Assembly (NCBI GenBank): GCA_023663635.1
Contig: JAMPHD010000002.1
Span: forward strand, 1 to 64,000
From: Acetatifactor muris
Lineage (GTDB): Bacteria > Bacillota > Clostridia > Lachnospirales > Lachnospiraceae
Length of the DNA stretch: 64,000 nucleotides
Direction of reading: 5' to 3'
Made by a program: the position numbers and the translations under genes. Positions within the stretch are counted from its first letter, which is position 1. Each line of letters starts with the position of its first letter. The notes beneath the pieces were generated by a model. That model did no database searches. It worked only from the letters and a program-made list of their open reading frames with translations, and was not told the origin of the DNA. Below are positions 1 to 9,049 of the stretch, in pieces.

Positions 1-6
1 TCCCAT
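1..6 (-). CDS. Probable start of a gene running off the left edge
   Basis: Only the first two codons (ATG GGA, minus strand) are visible. They are preceded by a purine-rich ribosome site, AAGGAGGAGT, directly before the ATG. The site is strong but sits only about 3 bases from the start codon, so the true start could lie further left. A promoter at 190-218 and a structured leader point at this start. Nothing can be said about the product. Confidence 0.35.
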
Positions 7-43
7 ACTCCTCCTTCCGCAGAGGAGTCTTCGTGTCCTCTGC
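7..43 (-). promoter_or_regulatory. Structured leader with two competing hairpins over a ribosome site
   Basis: Positions 19-26 and 36-43 form a perfect 8-bp inverted repeat with a 9-nt loop. In the minus-strand transcript, the 3' arm and adjoining loop bases (28 to 22, ACTCCTC) are also perfectly complementary to the ribosome-site bases (13 to 7, GAGGAGT). The two pairings are mutually exclusive: the first frees the ribosome site and the second hides it. This is the geometry of a translational switch, but a chance match of purine-rich bases is possible. Confidence 0.4.
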
Positions 44-189
44 CGCTGTGTGTTTTGTTGTCCTGTTTCTGATTAAATTTGGTAAAATCTGATAAAACGG
101 CAGAAGAACCTTGCCATGGCGGAACCGCCGGATAATGAAACAATAAAGATCTCAAATAGATTTGGAATCTTGATTTTAAGATATCTATA

Positions 190-218
190 ATGTTAGTACA
201 AATCGGGGAGCTTGTCAA
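190..218 (-). promoter_or_regulatory. Promoter for the leftward gene at the window edge
   Basis: On the minus strand a perfect -35 TTGACA (218-213) is followed after 17 bp by TAACAT (195-190), a 4/6 match to the -10 consensus. Transcription would start near 183 and give a leader of about 177 nt before the ATG at 6. It lies just after the last gene of operon 1, suggesting a separate transcription unit. The 60-180 stretch between holds only weak hairpins (99-115, 118-129), none with a good T tract. Confidence 0.5.
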
Positions 219-228
219 GCGCGGATGT

Positions 229-837
229 TTAATATTGATCAAAATAGTACAGCATATTGCGGTAAACTTCAAACAACTCACTTGCCTTATACATTAACTC
301 TGTCTTTTGCTCATCACTCTCATTTGGTCTCAGCCGGACAATGTCCTGTAAGCAGCTTGTGACCATCTTTTCCAATTCATCAGCATCATAGGTCAACCTG
401 CCCGTAAACGGGTATGGTCGTTCCAAGTCCTTATACCGCTCAGCATAATCAGAATACGCAGCGTCAAACAGGGGATGGAAATCCGCAAAATCGTCCCAGA
501 AACCGATATGATCCGAATGAAAGACAGAGTGCGCAAGCGAGAGCATCACCTCGGCATAATATTGCATTCTTAAGCCCGCATCGAACTTGGGAGCACCGTG
601 AATGATATCCTTATATCTGTTTAGAAATTCTTTGTATGATTCGTCTGCCTCATCCATAAGCTCCTTCAGGCGCGGATTTTGGAGAGCCTCCCGCGCCAGA
701 GCGCCCATAGACTTCAGAACCTCCTGCAGGTTTTCCTCACTCTGATCCTCCCGGAGTCTCTCGGCGGCCTCCGCGAGATCCGCGTCCGCCTCGGCAAAAG
801 AATCCATGTAATTGATGATATTAATGATATCGCCCAT
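229..837 (-). CDS. Small helical protein of unknown function
   Basis: This 202-residue protein is not recognised. It is predicted soluble, acidic and largely alpha-helical, with heptad-like stretches in the first 70 residues and an aromatic-rich centre (FWDDFADFHPLF). No signal peptide or membrane segment is seen. The ATG at 837 overlaps the TGA of the upstream gene by one base (TGATG), so it is translationally coupled and probably the last gene of the 19.6-kb operon beginning at 19852. An open frame continues upstream of this start but only inside the neighbouring gene, so I reject it. Position at the end of a polysaccharide export operon hints at an accessory role, but there is no functional evidence. 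Confidence 0.7.
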   Translation of the reverse strand: MGDIINIINYMDSFAEADADLAEAAERLREDQSEENLQEVLKSMGALAREALQNPRLKELMDEADESYKEFLNRYKDIIHGAPKFDAGLRMQYYAEVMLSLAHSVFHSDHIGFWDDFADFHPLFDAAYSDYAERYKDLERPYPFTGRLTYDADELEKMVTSCLQDIVRLRPNESDEQKTELMYKASELFEVYRNMLYYFDQY

Positions 838-2708
838 CAGTATCTTTCGCCTCCCTCCCGCGGCATGAACAACACCGCCGCCAAAACCGGCACAAACAAA
901 ATAAACGGAAATACATAGCGCACGTTCACCGTGGGCCCCAGGAACATGGTCCCCAGATAGGACAGCGGATACAGGACCACCGTAAGCTTGGCCCGATCCC
1001 GCCGATACAGGGCAAAGACGGCAAAGAACGCCAATGCCAGACACCAAAAGGCCGGCTTGAAAAGGGTGGAGAGTACCGGAAGCCTGTAATAGGCATTGTC
1101 GCTGAGCAGCGTCTCCATTTTGTCCTCAAGCCACGGGAATTTGGAGATGTGCTGCATGCCCGGCAGAGATTCCTCGGCGGCGCTGTTATAGGTAAAGAGA
1201 AGACCCATGCGCTCCTCTCTCCCCACGCCCAGCATCTCCGCGTGGGAGATATCGTCAAGGAACCAGTAGCCCCTCGTGAGATCCAGAAACGCGTCCATAT
1301 ATTCATTGGGATACTGCAGCCCCAACCGCGCCCACACGGCCAGAACCTCCCCCATGTCATTCCAACTTTCTCTCTCATACAGATTGGTGTAGAGCACCCC
1401 GGTCTTGATGGAGTCCGCCAAGACCGGATTGTACGATCCCCAACTCTCTTCCGTCACATACCAGTCCAACAGATCGTGGGTCTCCTCCGACAGAGCCGCC
1501 CCCTGCATCCGCCCCACTCGGGCCATGGTCTGGTAGAGCACGCTGTACTTTTCTATCCGATTCCCCGAGGAGGCGTCGAGACCGTACTGAAGTCCCAGAA
1601 GAGCTCCCTTGCCGCCGATGATCAGGATCAGTGAGAGGATCAGCGCCTGACGTCTGTGTCCCCGTCGGCTGCACAGCACAAACAGGACGCCGAATACCGC
1701 CATGGCATACCACGCGTTGTTGCGAAAGAGCATCATCAGAATGCCCGTCAACACACAGAGAATATCCTTGGGCAGAGTCCGTCCGAACAGCTGTCTGTCC
1801 AGAAAGACAAGCATAAACAGCAGGAAAAATCCCCCGAACAGCACATCTTTGGTGGTACACATGACCATGACGGAGACCAGGGGAAAGAGTCCCCAGAAGA
1901 GCGCCGTGACCACGGTCACCCATTTCCTGCGGCTGATCCGCCAAACCATCACACAGGCATATCCCAACACCGCCGACACGATCATCTGCTGCAGAAACGC
2001 AAAACAGGCAAATCCGGCCTCATAGGAGCCAAGCCTCTCCCCCAGATTCCGAAACGCCCAGATCAGACAGGTATGCACCAGAGGATGATGCGCGGTAAAA
2101 AATTCCGGCCCCCACAGCGCCTCCAGAGACTGCATGTGAAAATCATAGGACATGATAACGGGCCAGTATGCCAGCCACACGGGAATCCAACAGATCCAGA
2201 TCAGCGCCTGGCTGCAGAGAAACACGACGGGACTCTTCCAAGTCTTCGCGGCGTTTTCTCCATCCGCATGCCCCCCCGTTGTCTCCATCCGCTCCATCCC
2301 GACAAACAATCGGTCCATCAGGGGCAATATAGCGGCTCCCACGCAGATTCCCCGCAACAGGATCATGCCTTTTCCCTTAAAGCCGGGATCCGTGTAGCCC
2401 TGCCACTGAAGCTGATAGCCCATCACCAAGAGTATGCCCATCAGGAGACTGAAAGCTCCCGCAAAGAGCAGCCGCCTTGCGCGCGCCGCCCGGTCCGTCT
2501 CGGCGGCCCAAGTCTTCCACGCATACAGATAAAGCGCGGACAGCCCGACCCACAAGAGCAGGGACCACGCGCTGAACGCCAGGGATTCCTCACCTCTTAA
2601 GTCGATCAGATAACAGATATTGCAGACGCTCAGGAAAGCCGCCAACGCGCAGCCCGCCCGCAGTATCCTGCCGTCTCCCGTCTTTTTCTCCATTTCGCCA
2701 TCGCTCAT
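837..2708 (-). CDS. Polytopic membrane protein, DUF6020-like, putative GT-C glycosyltransferase
   Basis: The product has 623 residues and about 12 hydrophobic segments. After six or so helices comes a conserved block, YWPVIMSYDFHMQ, followed by an HHPLVH motif. This pattern, an acidic residue in an early external loop and a later HHPL, is what I recall for DUF6020 proteins common in Lachnospiraceae and streptococci. The layout resembles GT-C enzymes that use polyprenyl-phosphate sugars at the outer face of the membrane, but activity is inferred. The long final loop (about residues 370-520) contains no recognised domain. It follows the two large GT2 genes with a 7-nt gap and is coupled to the small gene after it. 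It could instead be a flippase-like or polymerase protein. Confidence 0.7.
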   Translation of the reverse strand: MSDGEMEKKTGDGRILRAGCALAAFLSVCNICYLIDLRGEESLAFSAWSLLLWVGLSALYLYAWKTWAAETDRAARARRLLFAGAFSLLMGILLVMGYQLQWQGYTDPGFKGKGMILLRGICVGAAILPLMDRLFVGMERMETTGGHADGENAAKTWKSPVVFLCSQALIWICWIPVWLAYWPVIMSYDFHMQSLEALWGPEFFTAHHPLVHTCLIWAFRNLGERLGSYEAGFACFAFLQQMIVSAVLGYACVMVWRISRRKWVTVVTALFWGLFPLVSVMVMCTTKDVLFGGFFLLFMLVFLDRQLFGRTLPKDILCVLTGILMMLFRNNAWYAMAVFGVLFVLCSRRGHRRQALILSLILIIGGKGALLGLQYGLDASSGNRIEKYSVLYQTMARVGRMQGAALSEETHDLLDWYVTEESWGSYNPVLADSIKTGVLYTNLYERESWNDMGEVLAVWARLGLQYPNEYMDAFLDLTRGYWFLDDISHAEMLGVGREERMGLLFTYNSAAEESLPGMQHISKFPWLEDKMETLLSDNAYYRLPVLSTLFKPAFWCLALAFFAVFALYRRDRAKLTVVLYPLSYLGTMFLGPTVNVRYVFPFILFVPVLAAVLFMPREGGERY

Positions 2709-2715
2709 GCCCTGA

Positions 2716-4830
2716 TCAGCCCTGCCTTTCCGATGTCTGTCCGTTTAATTTGAGGGAAAAATCGCTGCGATCCAAAGAAAAGTTCGGATTGTAGTAGGGA
2801 TCTCCCGCCTCCAGCACCGCTTTCCATTTCTCGCGAAATCTCTCCGACTCCCTGTTATATCGCTCCGCCCTCTCATCCGTCAGATCCGAACCCCTGGACG
2901 CCGACTCATAGTGGTAGAGCTCCGCAAAGGGCGTGAACACGTTGAGCAGACCCCTTTCCCGCAGTTTCAGGCAGAAGTCCACATCGTTTAAGGCCACCGC
3001 GAACTCCTCCTCCAAGCCGCCGACCTCCCCGTACAGTGTCTTTCGGACCATGAGGCAGGCTCCCGTCACCGCGCTGACGTTCTGAGCGTAGCAGAGCCGT
3101 CCCATATATCCCAGATTTTGTCCGGCCTGTTTGTAGTGGGTATGCCCCGCCGTGCGGTGCGCCCCCAGTCCGAGCACCACCCCCGCGTGCTGGATGGTGT
3201 AGTCCGCGTAATACAGCTTGGCTCCCACTGCCCCCACGTCCTCCCGCTGCGCGTACATCAAAAGCTCCTCCATCCAGTTGACGGTGATCACCTCCGTGTC
3301 ATTGTTCAGGAGCAGGATGTAATCTCCGGAGGCATGGCGCACTCCCAGATTGTTCACTGCGGAGTAATTGAATCCGCCTTTATAAATAACTAGTGTTATG
3401 TTTTCATTTTGTATGCTCTCTTCGGTCTTCCGTATGCTCCCGTCGGCCTCCTGTACGTCTCCTTCAACTCCCTGTATGGCCTCTCTCACCGCCTGTCCAG
3501 AATCAAGTCCCAAAAGTTCTCCATAGTAGTCCCAAATCTCCGAGGTCTCACTGTTGTTCTCCACGATCACGATCTCATAATTGTCGTAGGTGGATTTTGT
3601 CCTGATGGAGTTCACGCAGCGGCGCAGATCCTCCACATGGTCCTTATTGGCAATGACGATGCTGATCTTGGGTGTCCCCTTGATCTCGTAACTGATGCGG
3701 AAAATGGTCTCAAAGGCCCGGGTGCTCGTGATGCGGAAATTCTCGAAACCGTGTTTGCTCAAGTGCTCCGCCACCGCGCCCTTCGCGGCCGCGATCGCAT
3801 AGGGCTTGGCCCCGATGCCGGACGCCACGCTCTCCGCGTGGCTCCTCCAATAGTACATGGCCCTCGGCACATGGACGATCTTCTCCGCGTTGTCCGTCAG
3901 GCGCAGGATCATGTCGTGGTCCTGGCTGCCGTCAAATTTGGTGCGGAACAACTCGCCTCCGTCCAAGAGTTTGGCGGCGAATACGCTGAAATGGCAGATA
4001 TAGTTGTTGGCCCGCAGATTGTCCGGGGCATAATCCGGCTTGAAATGCATGGTCAGCATATGGTTGATGTCACCGCTCTTAAACGTGATCTCATCGCAAT
4101 AAATGTAATCCGCGTCCTGTTCGTTGATGGCCTTCACATACTCATACAGCACGGAGGGATGCAGGATGTCGTCCTGATCAAAAAGCCCGATATACTCTCC
4201 CGTGGCCAACTCCAGGCAGGCGTTGGTATTGCCCGATATCCCCAGATTTTTCTCCAGTTTCTTATATACGATGCGCCCGTTCGCCCGGGCCGCGTACTCC
4301 CTGCACAGCTCCCCGATATAGGCGTGCTCCTCATCGGAACCGTCCGCCAGACACAGCTCCCAGTTTTCATAGGTCTGATTCATGACGGAATCCAACATCT
4401 CGATCTGAAATTCCCTCCTGTTATTCCAAAGCGGCACCAAAATGCTGATCTTCACCATGCGGGGAAAGACTCTCTCCCTCTCCCGCGCCGCCTGTTGCGC
4501 GCTCGGAAAACTGTCCGTGCCATAGCTGCCCCGGACCGCCCGCTCCCTCTTTTTGTAGTCGAGTTTGCGGAAGATCCCCCGAATGCCGCCGCAGTTTTTC
4601 ACGCGGTCCCACTGTCTGACGATCCAATGCATCAGCTTGCGGAAGGGTGTGCCGAGCCTCCAGAAGGGATTGTTCCTGATATGGTTCAACTGTCTCTCCA
4701 ACTCCCCGTTGGCGGCCTCCAACTCCGCAATGCGGGTGGCCAGTCCGGCGCATTTGAGACGCTCCCTCTCATACTCCTCTCTGAAATTTACATTGGCTTG
4801 ATCGCTTGCGTGATCTTTTGTCTTATCCAT
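2716..4830 (-). CDS. Two-domain GT2 glycosyltransferase
   Basis: The 704-residue cytoplasmic enzyme has a coiled-coil-like N-terminus (residues 15-55), then an NNPFWRLG motif typical of polysaccharide glycosyltransferases. Two GT-A folds follow. Domain 1 runs over about 126-340 with DQDD at 218-221. Domain 2 runs over about 386-640 with LNNDTE at 508-513 and ALNDVD near the end. A 38-residue acidic insert (about 441-478) interrupts domain 2. Such tandem GT2 proteins often add rhamnose or related sugars to wall polysaccharides. The start at 4830 is chosen because GAGAGGA lies just upstream; the longer frame would overlap the previous gene with a nonsense-like basic sequence. The gap to the upstream gene is 14 nt. 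Donor and linkage are unknown. Confidence 0.85.
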   Translation of the reverse strand: MDKTKDHASDQANVNFREEYERERLKCAGLATRIAELEAANGELERQLNHIRNNPFWRLGTPFRKLMHWIVRQWDRVKNCGGIRGIFRKLDYKKRERAVRGSYGTDSFPSAQQAARERERVFPRMVKISILVPLWNNRREFQIEMLDSVMNQTYENWELCLADGSDEEHAYIGELCREYAARANGRIVYKKLEKNLGISGNTNACLELATGEYIGLFDQDDILHPSVLYEYVKAINEQDADYIYCDEITFKSGDINHMLTMHFKPDYAPDNLRANNYICHFSVFAAKLLDGGELFRTKFDGSQDHDMILRLTDNAEKIVHVPRAMYYWRSHAESVASGIGAKPYAIAAAKGAVAEHLSKHGFENFRITSTRAFETIFRISYEIKGTPKISIVIANKDHVEDLRRCVNSIRTKSTYDNYEIVIVENNSETSEIWDYYGELLGLDSGQAVREAIQGVEGDVQEADGSIRKTEESIQNENITLVIYKGGFNYSAVNNLGVRHASGDYILLLNNDTEVITVNWMEELLMYAQREDVGAVGAKLYYADYTIQHAGVVLGLGAHRTAGHTHYKQAGQNLGYMGRLCYAQNVSAVTGACLMVRKTLYGEVGGLEEEFAVALNDVDFCLKLRERGLLNVFTPFAELYHYESASRGSDLTDERAERYNRESERFREKWKAVLEAGDPYYNPNFSLDRSDFSLKLNGQTSERQG

Positions 4831-4844
4831 TCCGCATTTTCCTC

Positions 4845-6959
4845 TCACATTGTCACCGTGCGCTCCACCCGGTTCAGCAGCCTCGTCCCGGTCACCCGAT
4901 TTCTCGCAAGGATGCCGATCCGGTATTCTCCGGGCTCCAATACTCCCCCGGCCAATTCCACCCGGTATCCGCACAAGCCCACATTGACCTGATCCGGCAT
5001 GTTCTCCAACAGATCCGGACGATATTGTCCCCTCAGGGGAAAAGCCCTGCAGGGAATGTCCGGATCCGGCTCCCCCTTGCCGTCACAGCGCCAAAAGACA
5101 ATTCTTTTATCATAACATGCGTTATTGTCTCCCAATATCACACTCCAACCGGACAGGATCCTGCCTTCCCCATTCTCTGTGGACTCCGCGGACTCCAGGC
5201 ACGCCATCAGACAGGCGTCTTCTCTAAAGAGAGCCAATTCCCTCGGTCTGACCGGGGCAAGATCGCCCGTCTCTATCTGCTGCGCGCGGTTTTTACAGGT
5301 CTTATAAACAGGCCTAATCTGCATGTCCACGCCGTCCCGGTTCAGGTAAACGGAATAATAGGGATCCGGCCGTCCCTCGCATCCGGGATGTCTCTCATAC
5401 AATTTCCGGCGCTCCCGCAACAGTCTCTCCCGCTTTTCGGGCGAATCGTCCAATCCCCGACTGTAGGACTCGTCATGCCAAGCGAAACCGTCGCACTGAC
5501 AGACATTTTCATAGCCCTGCTCCCAAAGGCGCATACACAGATCCACATCGTTGAAAGCCACGGGCAGCTCCTCCGCAAAACCTCCGACCTCTTCGAACTT
5601 GCCGCGCTCCACCATCAGACAGGCTCCCGTCACCGCCCACACATTCTGTCTGCCCCGGTTCCTGCCAAAGTAGTAAGGCCTGTCGTCCCTGCAAAACTGC
5701 AGCTTGTGCACCGGCCCCACCGAGACTTGGGTGATGCCCACATGCTGAATCTGCTTAAGTTCCCTGACATCCGGATAGAGCAGCTTTAAACCCACGGCCC
5801 CGGTATAAGGCCGCACCGCCAATTCCGTCATATTTTTAAGACTGTCCCGCACCGCCAATTCCACATCGTCATTCAGAAACAGCAGGATATTCCCGTTTGC
5901 CTCGGCGGCCCCCAGATTGCACATTCTCGAAAAATTAAAATCCCCGGGCTCATAATCATAGACGATCCTGCTAAGCCCCGGCGTCCCGGCGGATTGAAGT
6001 CCCCGCAAAAACGCCTGAATCCGCGCCTTTTCCTCCGGAGCCGAGCCGTTGTCCACCACGATGATCTCATATCGCAGCGCCGTCTCCAACCGTAATATAC
6101 TCTGTATACAAGTCACCAACAGATCGGGATTGTCCTTGGAGGGAATGACGATGGAGAGCAGCCGGGCCTCCTCGGGTTGCGCGGCCGATGAGACATCTCC
6201 GACGCCCGTCCCTCCCACCTCCGCGGATCGCGTGCCCGATGAGCCGTCTCCGGCGCCTGTTCCGTCCGCCTCCGCCCCGTACTGCATCCAAGCCTCCTGC
6301 GTGTCCTCGTCCGCGTTGTGCCAGAGCACTCTCGGCAGATGTCGGATCGTCTCTCTGCCCTTCCCTCTCTCATATCCTCCCGCCCAAAGGACTGCCCGCC
6401 TCACCAATCGCCTGCAGACATCCCCGTATGCCCTGAAAGCCTCATCGCTCTCCCGCGCGTCCTTTTGCAGTTCCTCCAACTGCCCGAGCAGCGGTTTCAG
6501 TTCCTCCTCATGTCCGTCCAAAAGATCTCTTCTGACCGCCACAAGACCGCCCGGATAGAATTGCGTGTCAAACAGATCCGGAGACCAGTCATGGGTGAAA
6601 TGCGGCGAACGCCTCTCGCCGCCCTCCGGCCACACATCCTCATTGCCGTACAGCACCATCGCTTTGGGAAACTCTGTCGCGTAGCGGCCTATCCACTCTG
6701 CGGCGTGCGCCGCGGGTCTGCCCTTGGGATTGCGGATCAGAACAAACCGCTCCGCCGCCTTTCGGAAGGTCTCGGGAGCCGTCGGATCCTCGGCCTCCGC
6801 CGTGTGAATCTCCTCCGCCCAACCTCTCTCCAACTCCTCCACCCACTCCCGGTAATCGCCGCGACGGGTATGCAGCTCTTTTTCGTAACGCTCGTTATTT
6901 ATATTGATGCAATATTGTTTGACGCGTTCTTTCCATTTCATACCTTTCATATCTTTCAT
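4845..6959 (-). CDS. Large GT2 glycosyltransferase with degenerate first domain
   Basis: The 704-residue protein has one clear GT-A domain (about 268-520) with PSKDNPDLL, an LNDDVE metal motif at 362-367 and FNDVDL further on. The N-terminal part (about 60-150) keeps only remnants of a first GT2 domain (NEDVW, HDWSPDL), so one half may be inactive. A low-complexity Gly/Ser/Ala linker (about 229-265), built from two imperfect repeats containing GTGAGD and GTGVGD, joins the halves. The C-terminus (about 590-704) is beta-rich and may be a sugar-binding module. The ATGA overlap with the upstream methyltransferase-kinase gene indicates coupling. It likely works with the next GT2 gene on the Wzm/Wzt-exported polymer. 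Confidence 0.82.
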   Translation of the reverse strand: MKDMKGMKWKERVKQYCININNERYEKELHTRRGDYREWVEELERGWAEEIHTAEAEDPTAPETFRKAAERFVLIRNPKGRPAAHAAEWIGRYATEFPKAMVLYGNEDVWPEGGERRSPHFTHDWSPDLFDTQFYPGGLVAVRRDLLDGHEEELKPLLGQLEELQKDARESDEAFRAYGDVCRRLVRRAVLWAGGYERGKGRETIRHLPRVLWHNADEDTQEAWMQYGAEADGTGAGDGSSGTRSAEVGGTGVGDVSSAAQPEEARLLSIVIPSKDNPDLLVTCIQSILRLETALRYEIIVVDNGSAPEEKARIQAFLRGLQSAGTPGLSRIVYDYEPGDFNFSRMCNLGAAEANGNILLFLNDDVELAVRDSLKNMTELAVRPYTGAVGLKLLYPDVRELKQIQHVGITQVSVGPVHKLQFCRDDRPYYFGRNRGRQNVWAVTGACLMVERGKFEEVGGFAEELPVAFNDVDLCMRLWEQGYENVCQCDGFAWHDESYSRGLDDSPEKRERLLRERRKLYERHPGCEGRPDPYYSVYLNRDGVDMQIRPVYKTCKNRAQQIETGDLAPVRPRELALFREDACLMACLESAESTENGEGRILSGWSVILGDNNACYDKRIVFWRCDGKGEPDPDIPCRAFPLRGQYRPDLLENMPDQVNVGLCGYRVELAGGVLEPGEYRIGILARNRVTGTRLLNRVERTVTM

Positions 6960-9037
6960 ATCAGCTTTTTTACCGCCCCGGCCATATCCTGCGCCATGTT
7001 CAGCGGCAGTCGGACGATCTCCATCTTCGCGCTCAGGATATTCTCCGCCCCTCTCGCCAGAGAGGTCAGGTCGATCAAAATATTGGGATCTTTGGTGGGG
7101 AACACGATCCCCGGCTGATAAACGGTCTCCCCTTTGGCGGGTTTCAGGATCTTGCCGTTAGCCGCGAGAAGTTTCCGTTTTTCCAGGGGGACACGCTCCC
7201 CGTTGAGACTCATCTCCAAAATCTTCACCATACAGGAGTCGAAAGCCGGATCAATGCGCAATACCCGCACATTGCCGTCCACCGCCAGTTCCAGTTCGAT
7301 CATCCCCTCCTCGGGAGACGGCTCTTTTACAAAATAGGATTCCTCTTCCTTAAAGCCTTCGCCCCTGTCCTCATAGATCTGCACACGATTGACCGTCTCG
7401 TCTTCTTTGTATCTCTCCACCCATTTCTGCGGCACCATACAGCGATATCCGATGGCGTCTCTGAGCTGCGCCATGGACATCCGGTTTCCGTTTACAAACT
7501 TTTGGAAGTCCAGTTCCTGTTCCCTGTAATTCTCCGCGTCCGCCTCGCTGACCCCCAGTTCCGTCATTATCAAATCAAGATTTAACTTTTCCCTCTTCTC
7601 ATCCTCCAACAGATAACAGTATATGGATCTGAAAGCCAATTCCTTGGTGCTGATGGGCTTTCCGAAAGTCCACTCATAATCGATCAGGGTCCATTTGTCC
7701 CCGCTCACCAATATGTTGGAGAAAATAGGGTCGAAATCCGCCACCGCGCATTCGCTGTTGTAGCCGATCCGCTCCACATACTCCCGAAAATAATTGTAGA
7801 ACCCTTCCAGGTCATCGTCCTCCAGACACTGATCCATATACTCCGACAGCGGGATCCCCTCCACAAAGGCGAACTCCGCGTACAATTCATCCTTCTCCAC
7901 CAGTTTGCACCGGTTGATCTCCAGATTGCCGCCCTCATACTTCCTGCGCAGATTCTCATAGGCCAACGCCATGCTCCGCACATGCTCCCGGGCCGCCTCG
8001 GTCAGCGGATATTTGCGCACATAGGCCTTGCCTCTCTTACCCTTGCCGATCTCCGTGCGGATCATGTACTCCTCGGCGCGGTCATTGGAATATCGGGTGT
8101 ATTTTAATGGGAAACCCGCGCCCAGGACCGCCACATAAGAATTGGCGAACACCGGGAACAGATCGTCCTCCACCACCCCGCCAAAGGCCGCCTTCTCAGA
8201 GAAGAGCACCATCCTGTCCCTGTCAAAATTGCGGATATTGTTGGTGAGCTCTCCCTTCCCGGGCAGATAGGAATCGCTGTAAAGTGTGGTCATGAACTTA
8301 TAATCCGGATAGGGATAATAGAAATGGTATTCCTCCACACCGCATTTTTGGAAGATGCGTTCCAGTCCGGTCCGGCTGAAAGTCCTGACTCCGCCTCCAT
8401 CCTCATAATTCTCGATCCCGGCAAAATATGTCCCCAGATGATCCTCCTTACATCCCGCAAAATATTTCATGCCGTATTTGTTTTCTATGGCGATGATGAT
8501 CCTGCCGCCCTTCTTCAGATGAGGCAGCAAAATCCGCAGAAACTCCGAATAGGGGCTGCGCCCGCCGATGTATGCTTTCCCGTACTCGAACACCCCTATC
8601 AGCATGATAAAGTCATAGTCATCGGGCAGATCCGGCTCGATATCCTTGAAATTGCCCACATGTATGGTGATATTGTTGCATTCGCTGTGCCTGTGCGCGT
8701 TGATGAGACTCCGTTTCTTGGACAGATCCACACAGGTGACGGATCCGGCCTTTCTCGCCAGCGCGCCCGTGACGGCTCCGCAGCCGCTGCCCACCTCCAA
8801 CACCCTATCCGACTTGTCCATGGGGATCCACTCCACGATGTTCTCCCTAAGGGGCGAGAGATGATAGAGGATGGGCCAGCTCTTGCGCTCGTCTATGATG
8901 CGGGCATACTCCACAGGGGAGTAATTCCGCGCGATATCCAACAGCTCGTCCTCCACCTTGCCGTCACTGTAGAGATCCTCCCCGGAATATCTGCCGTAAT
9001 CCAATACCACATTGCCCACGGTCTCATTTTTGCTCAT
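6956..9037 (-). CDS. Methyltransferase-kinase fusion, WbdD-like chain-terminator candidate
   Basis: This 693-residue protein begins with a class I SAM methyltransferase domain (about 45-240; motif I EVGSGCGAVTG at 81-91, acidic CVDLS at 102-106). A phosphotransferase domain like APH or LPS kinases follows (about 300-480). Its catalytic loop, DPIFSN at 436-441, has Asp436 and Asn441 at kinase spacing, and IDYEW (Asp453, Glu455) supplies the metal site; VRK (Lys342) may bind ATP. The C-terminal 110 residues look beta-rich. Methyltransferase plus kinase in one chain, next to Wzt with a sugar-binding domain, is the arrangement of E. coli WbdD, which caps O9a chains and sets their length. I infer the same job here. 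ATG 9037 is preferred over the TTG 6 nt upstream because AGGAGG lies 8 nt before it. Confidence 0.78.
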   Translation of the reverse strand: MSKNETVGNVVLDYGRYSGEDLYSDGKVEDELLDIARNYSPVEYARIIDERKSWPILYHLSPLRENIVEWIPMDKSDRVLEVGSGCGAVTGALARKAGSVTCVDLSKKRSLINAHRHSECNNITIHVGNFKDIEPDLPDDYDFIMLIGVFEYGKAYIGGRSPYSEFLRILLPHLKKGGRIIIAIENKYGMKYFAGCKEDHLGTYFAGIENYEDGGGVRTFSRTGLERIFQKCGVEEYHFYYPYPDYKFMTTLYSDSYLPGKGELTNNIRNFDRDRMVLFSEKAAFGGVVEDDLFPVFANSYVAVLGAGFPLKYTRYSNDRAEEYMIRTEIGKGKRGKAYVRKYPLTEAAREHVRSMALAYENLRRKYEGGNLEINRCKLVEKDELYAEFAFVEGIPLSEYMDQCLEDDDLEGFYNYFREYVERIGYNSECAVADFDPIFSNILVSGDKWTLIDYEWTFGKPISTKELAFRSIYCYLLEDEKREKLNLDLIMTELGVSEADAENYREQELDFQKFVNGNRMSMAQLRDAIGYRCMVPQKWVERYKEDETVNRVQIYEDRGEGFKEEESYFVKEPSPEEGMIELELAVDGNVRVLRIDPAFDSCMVKILEMSLNGERVPLEKRKLLAANGKILKPAKGETVYQPGIVFPTKDPNILIDLTSLARGAENILSAKMEIVRLPLNMAQDMAGAVKKLI

Positions 9038-9049
9038 CTGCAATTCCTC

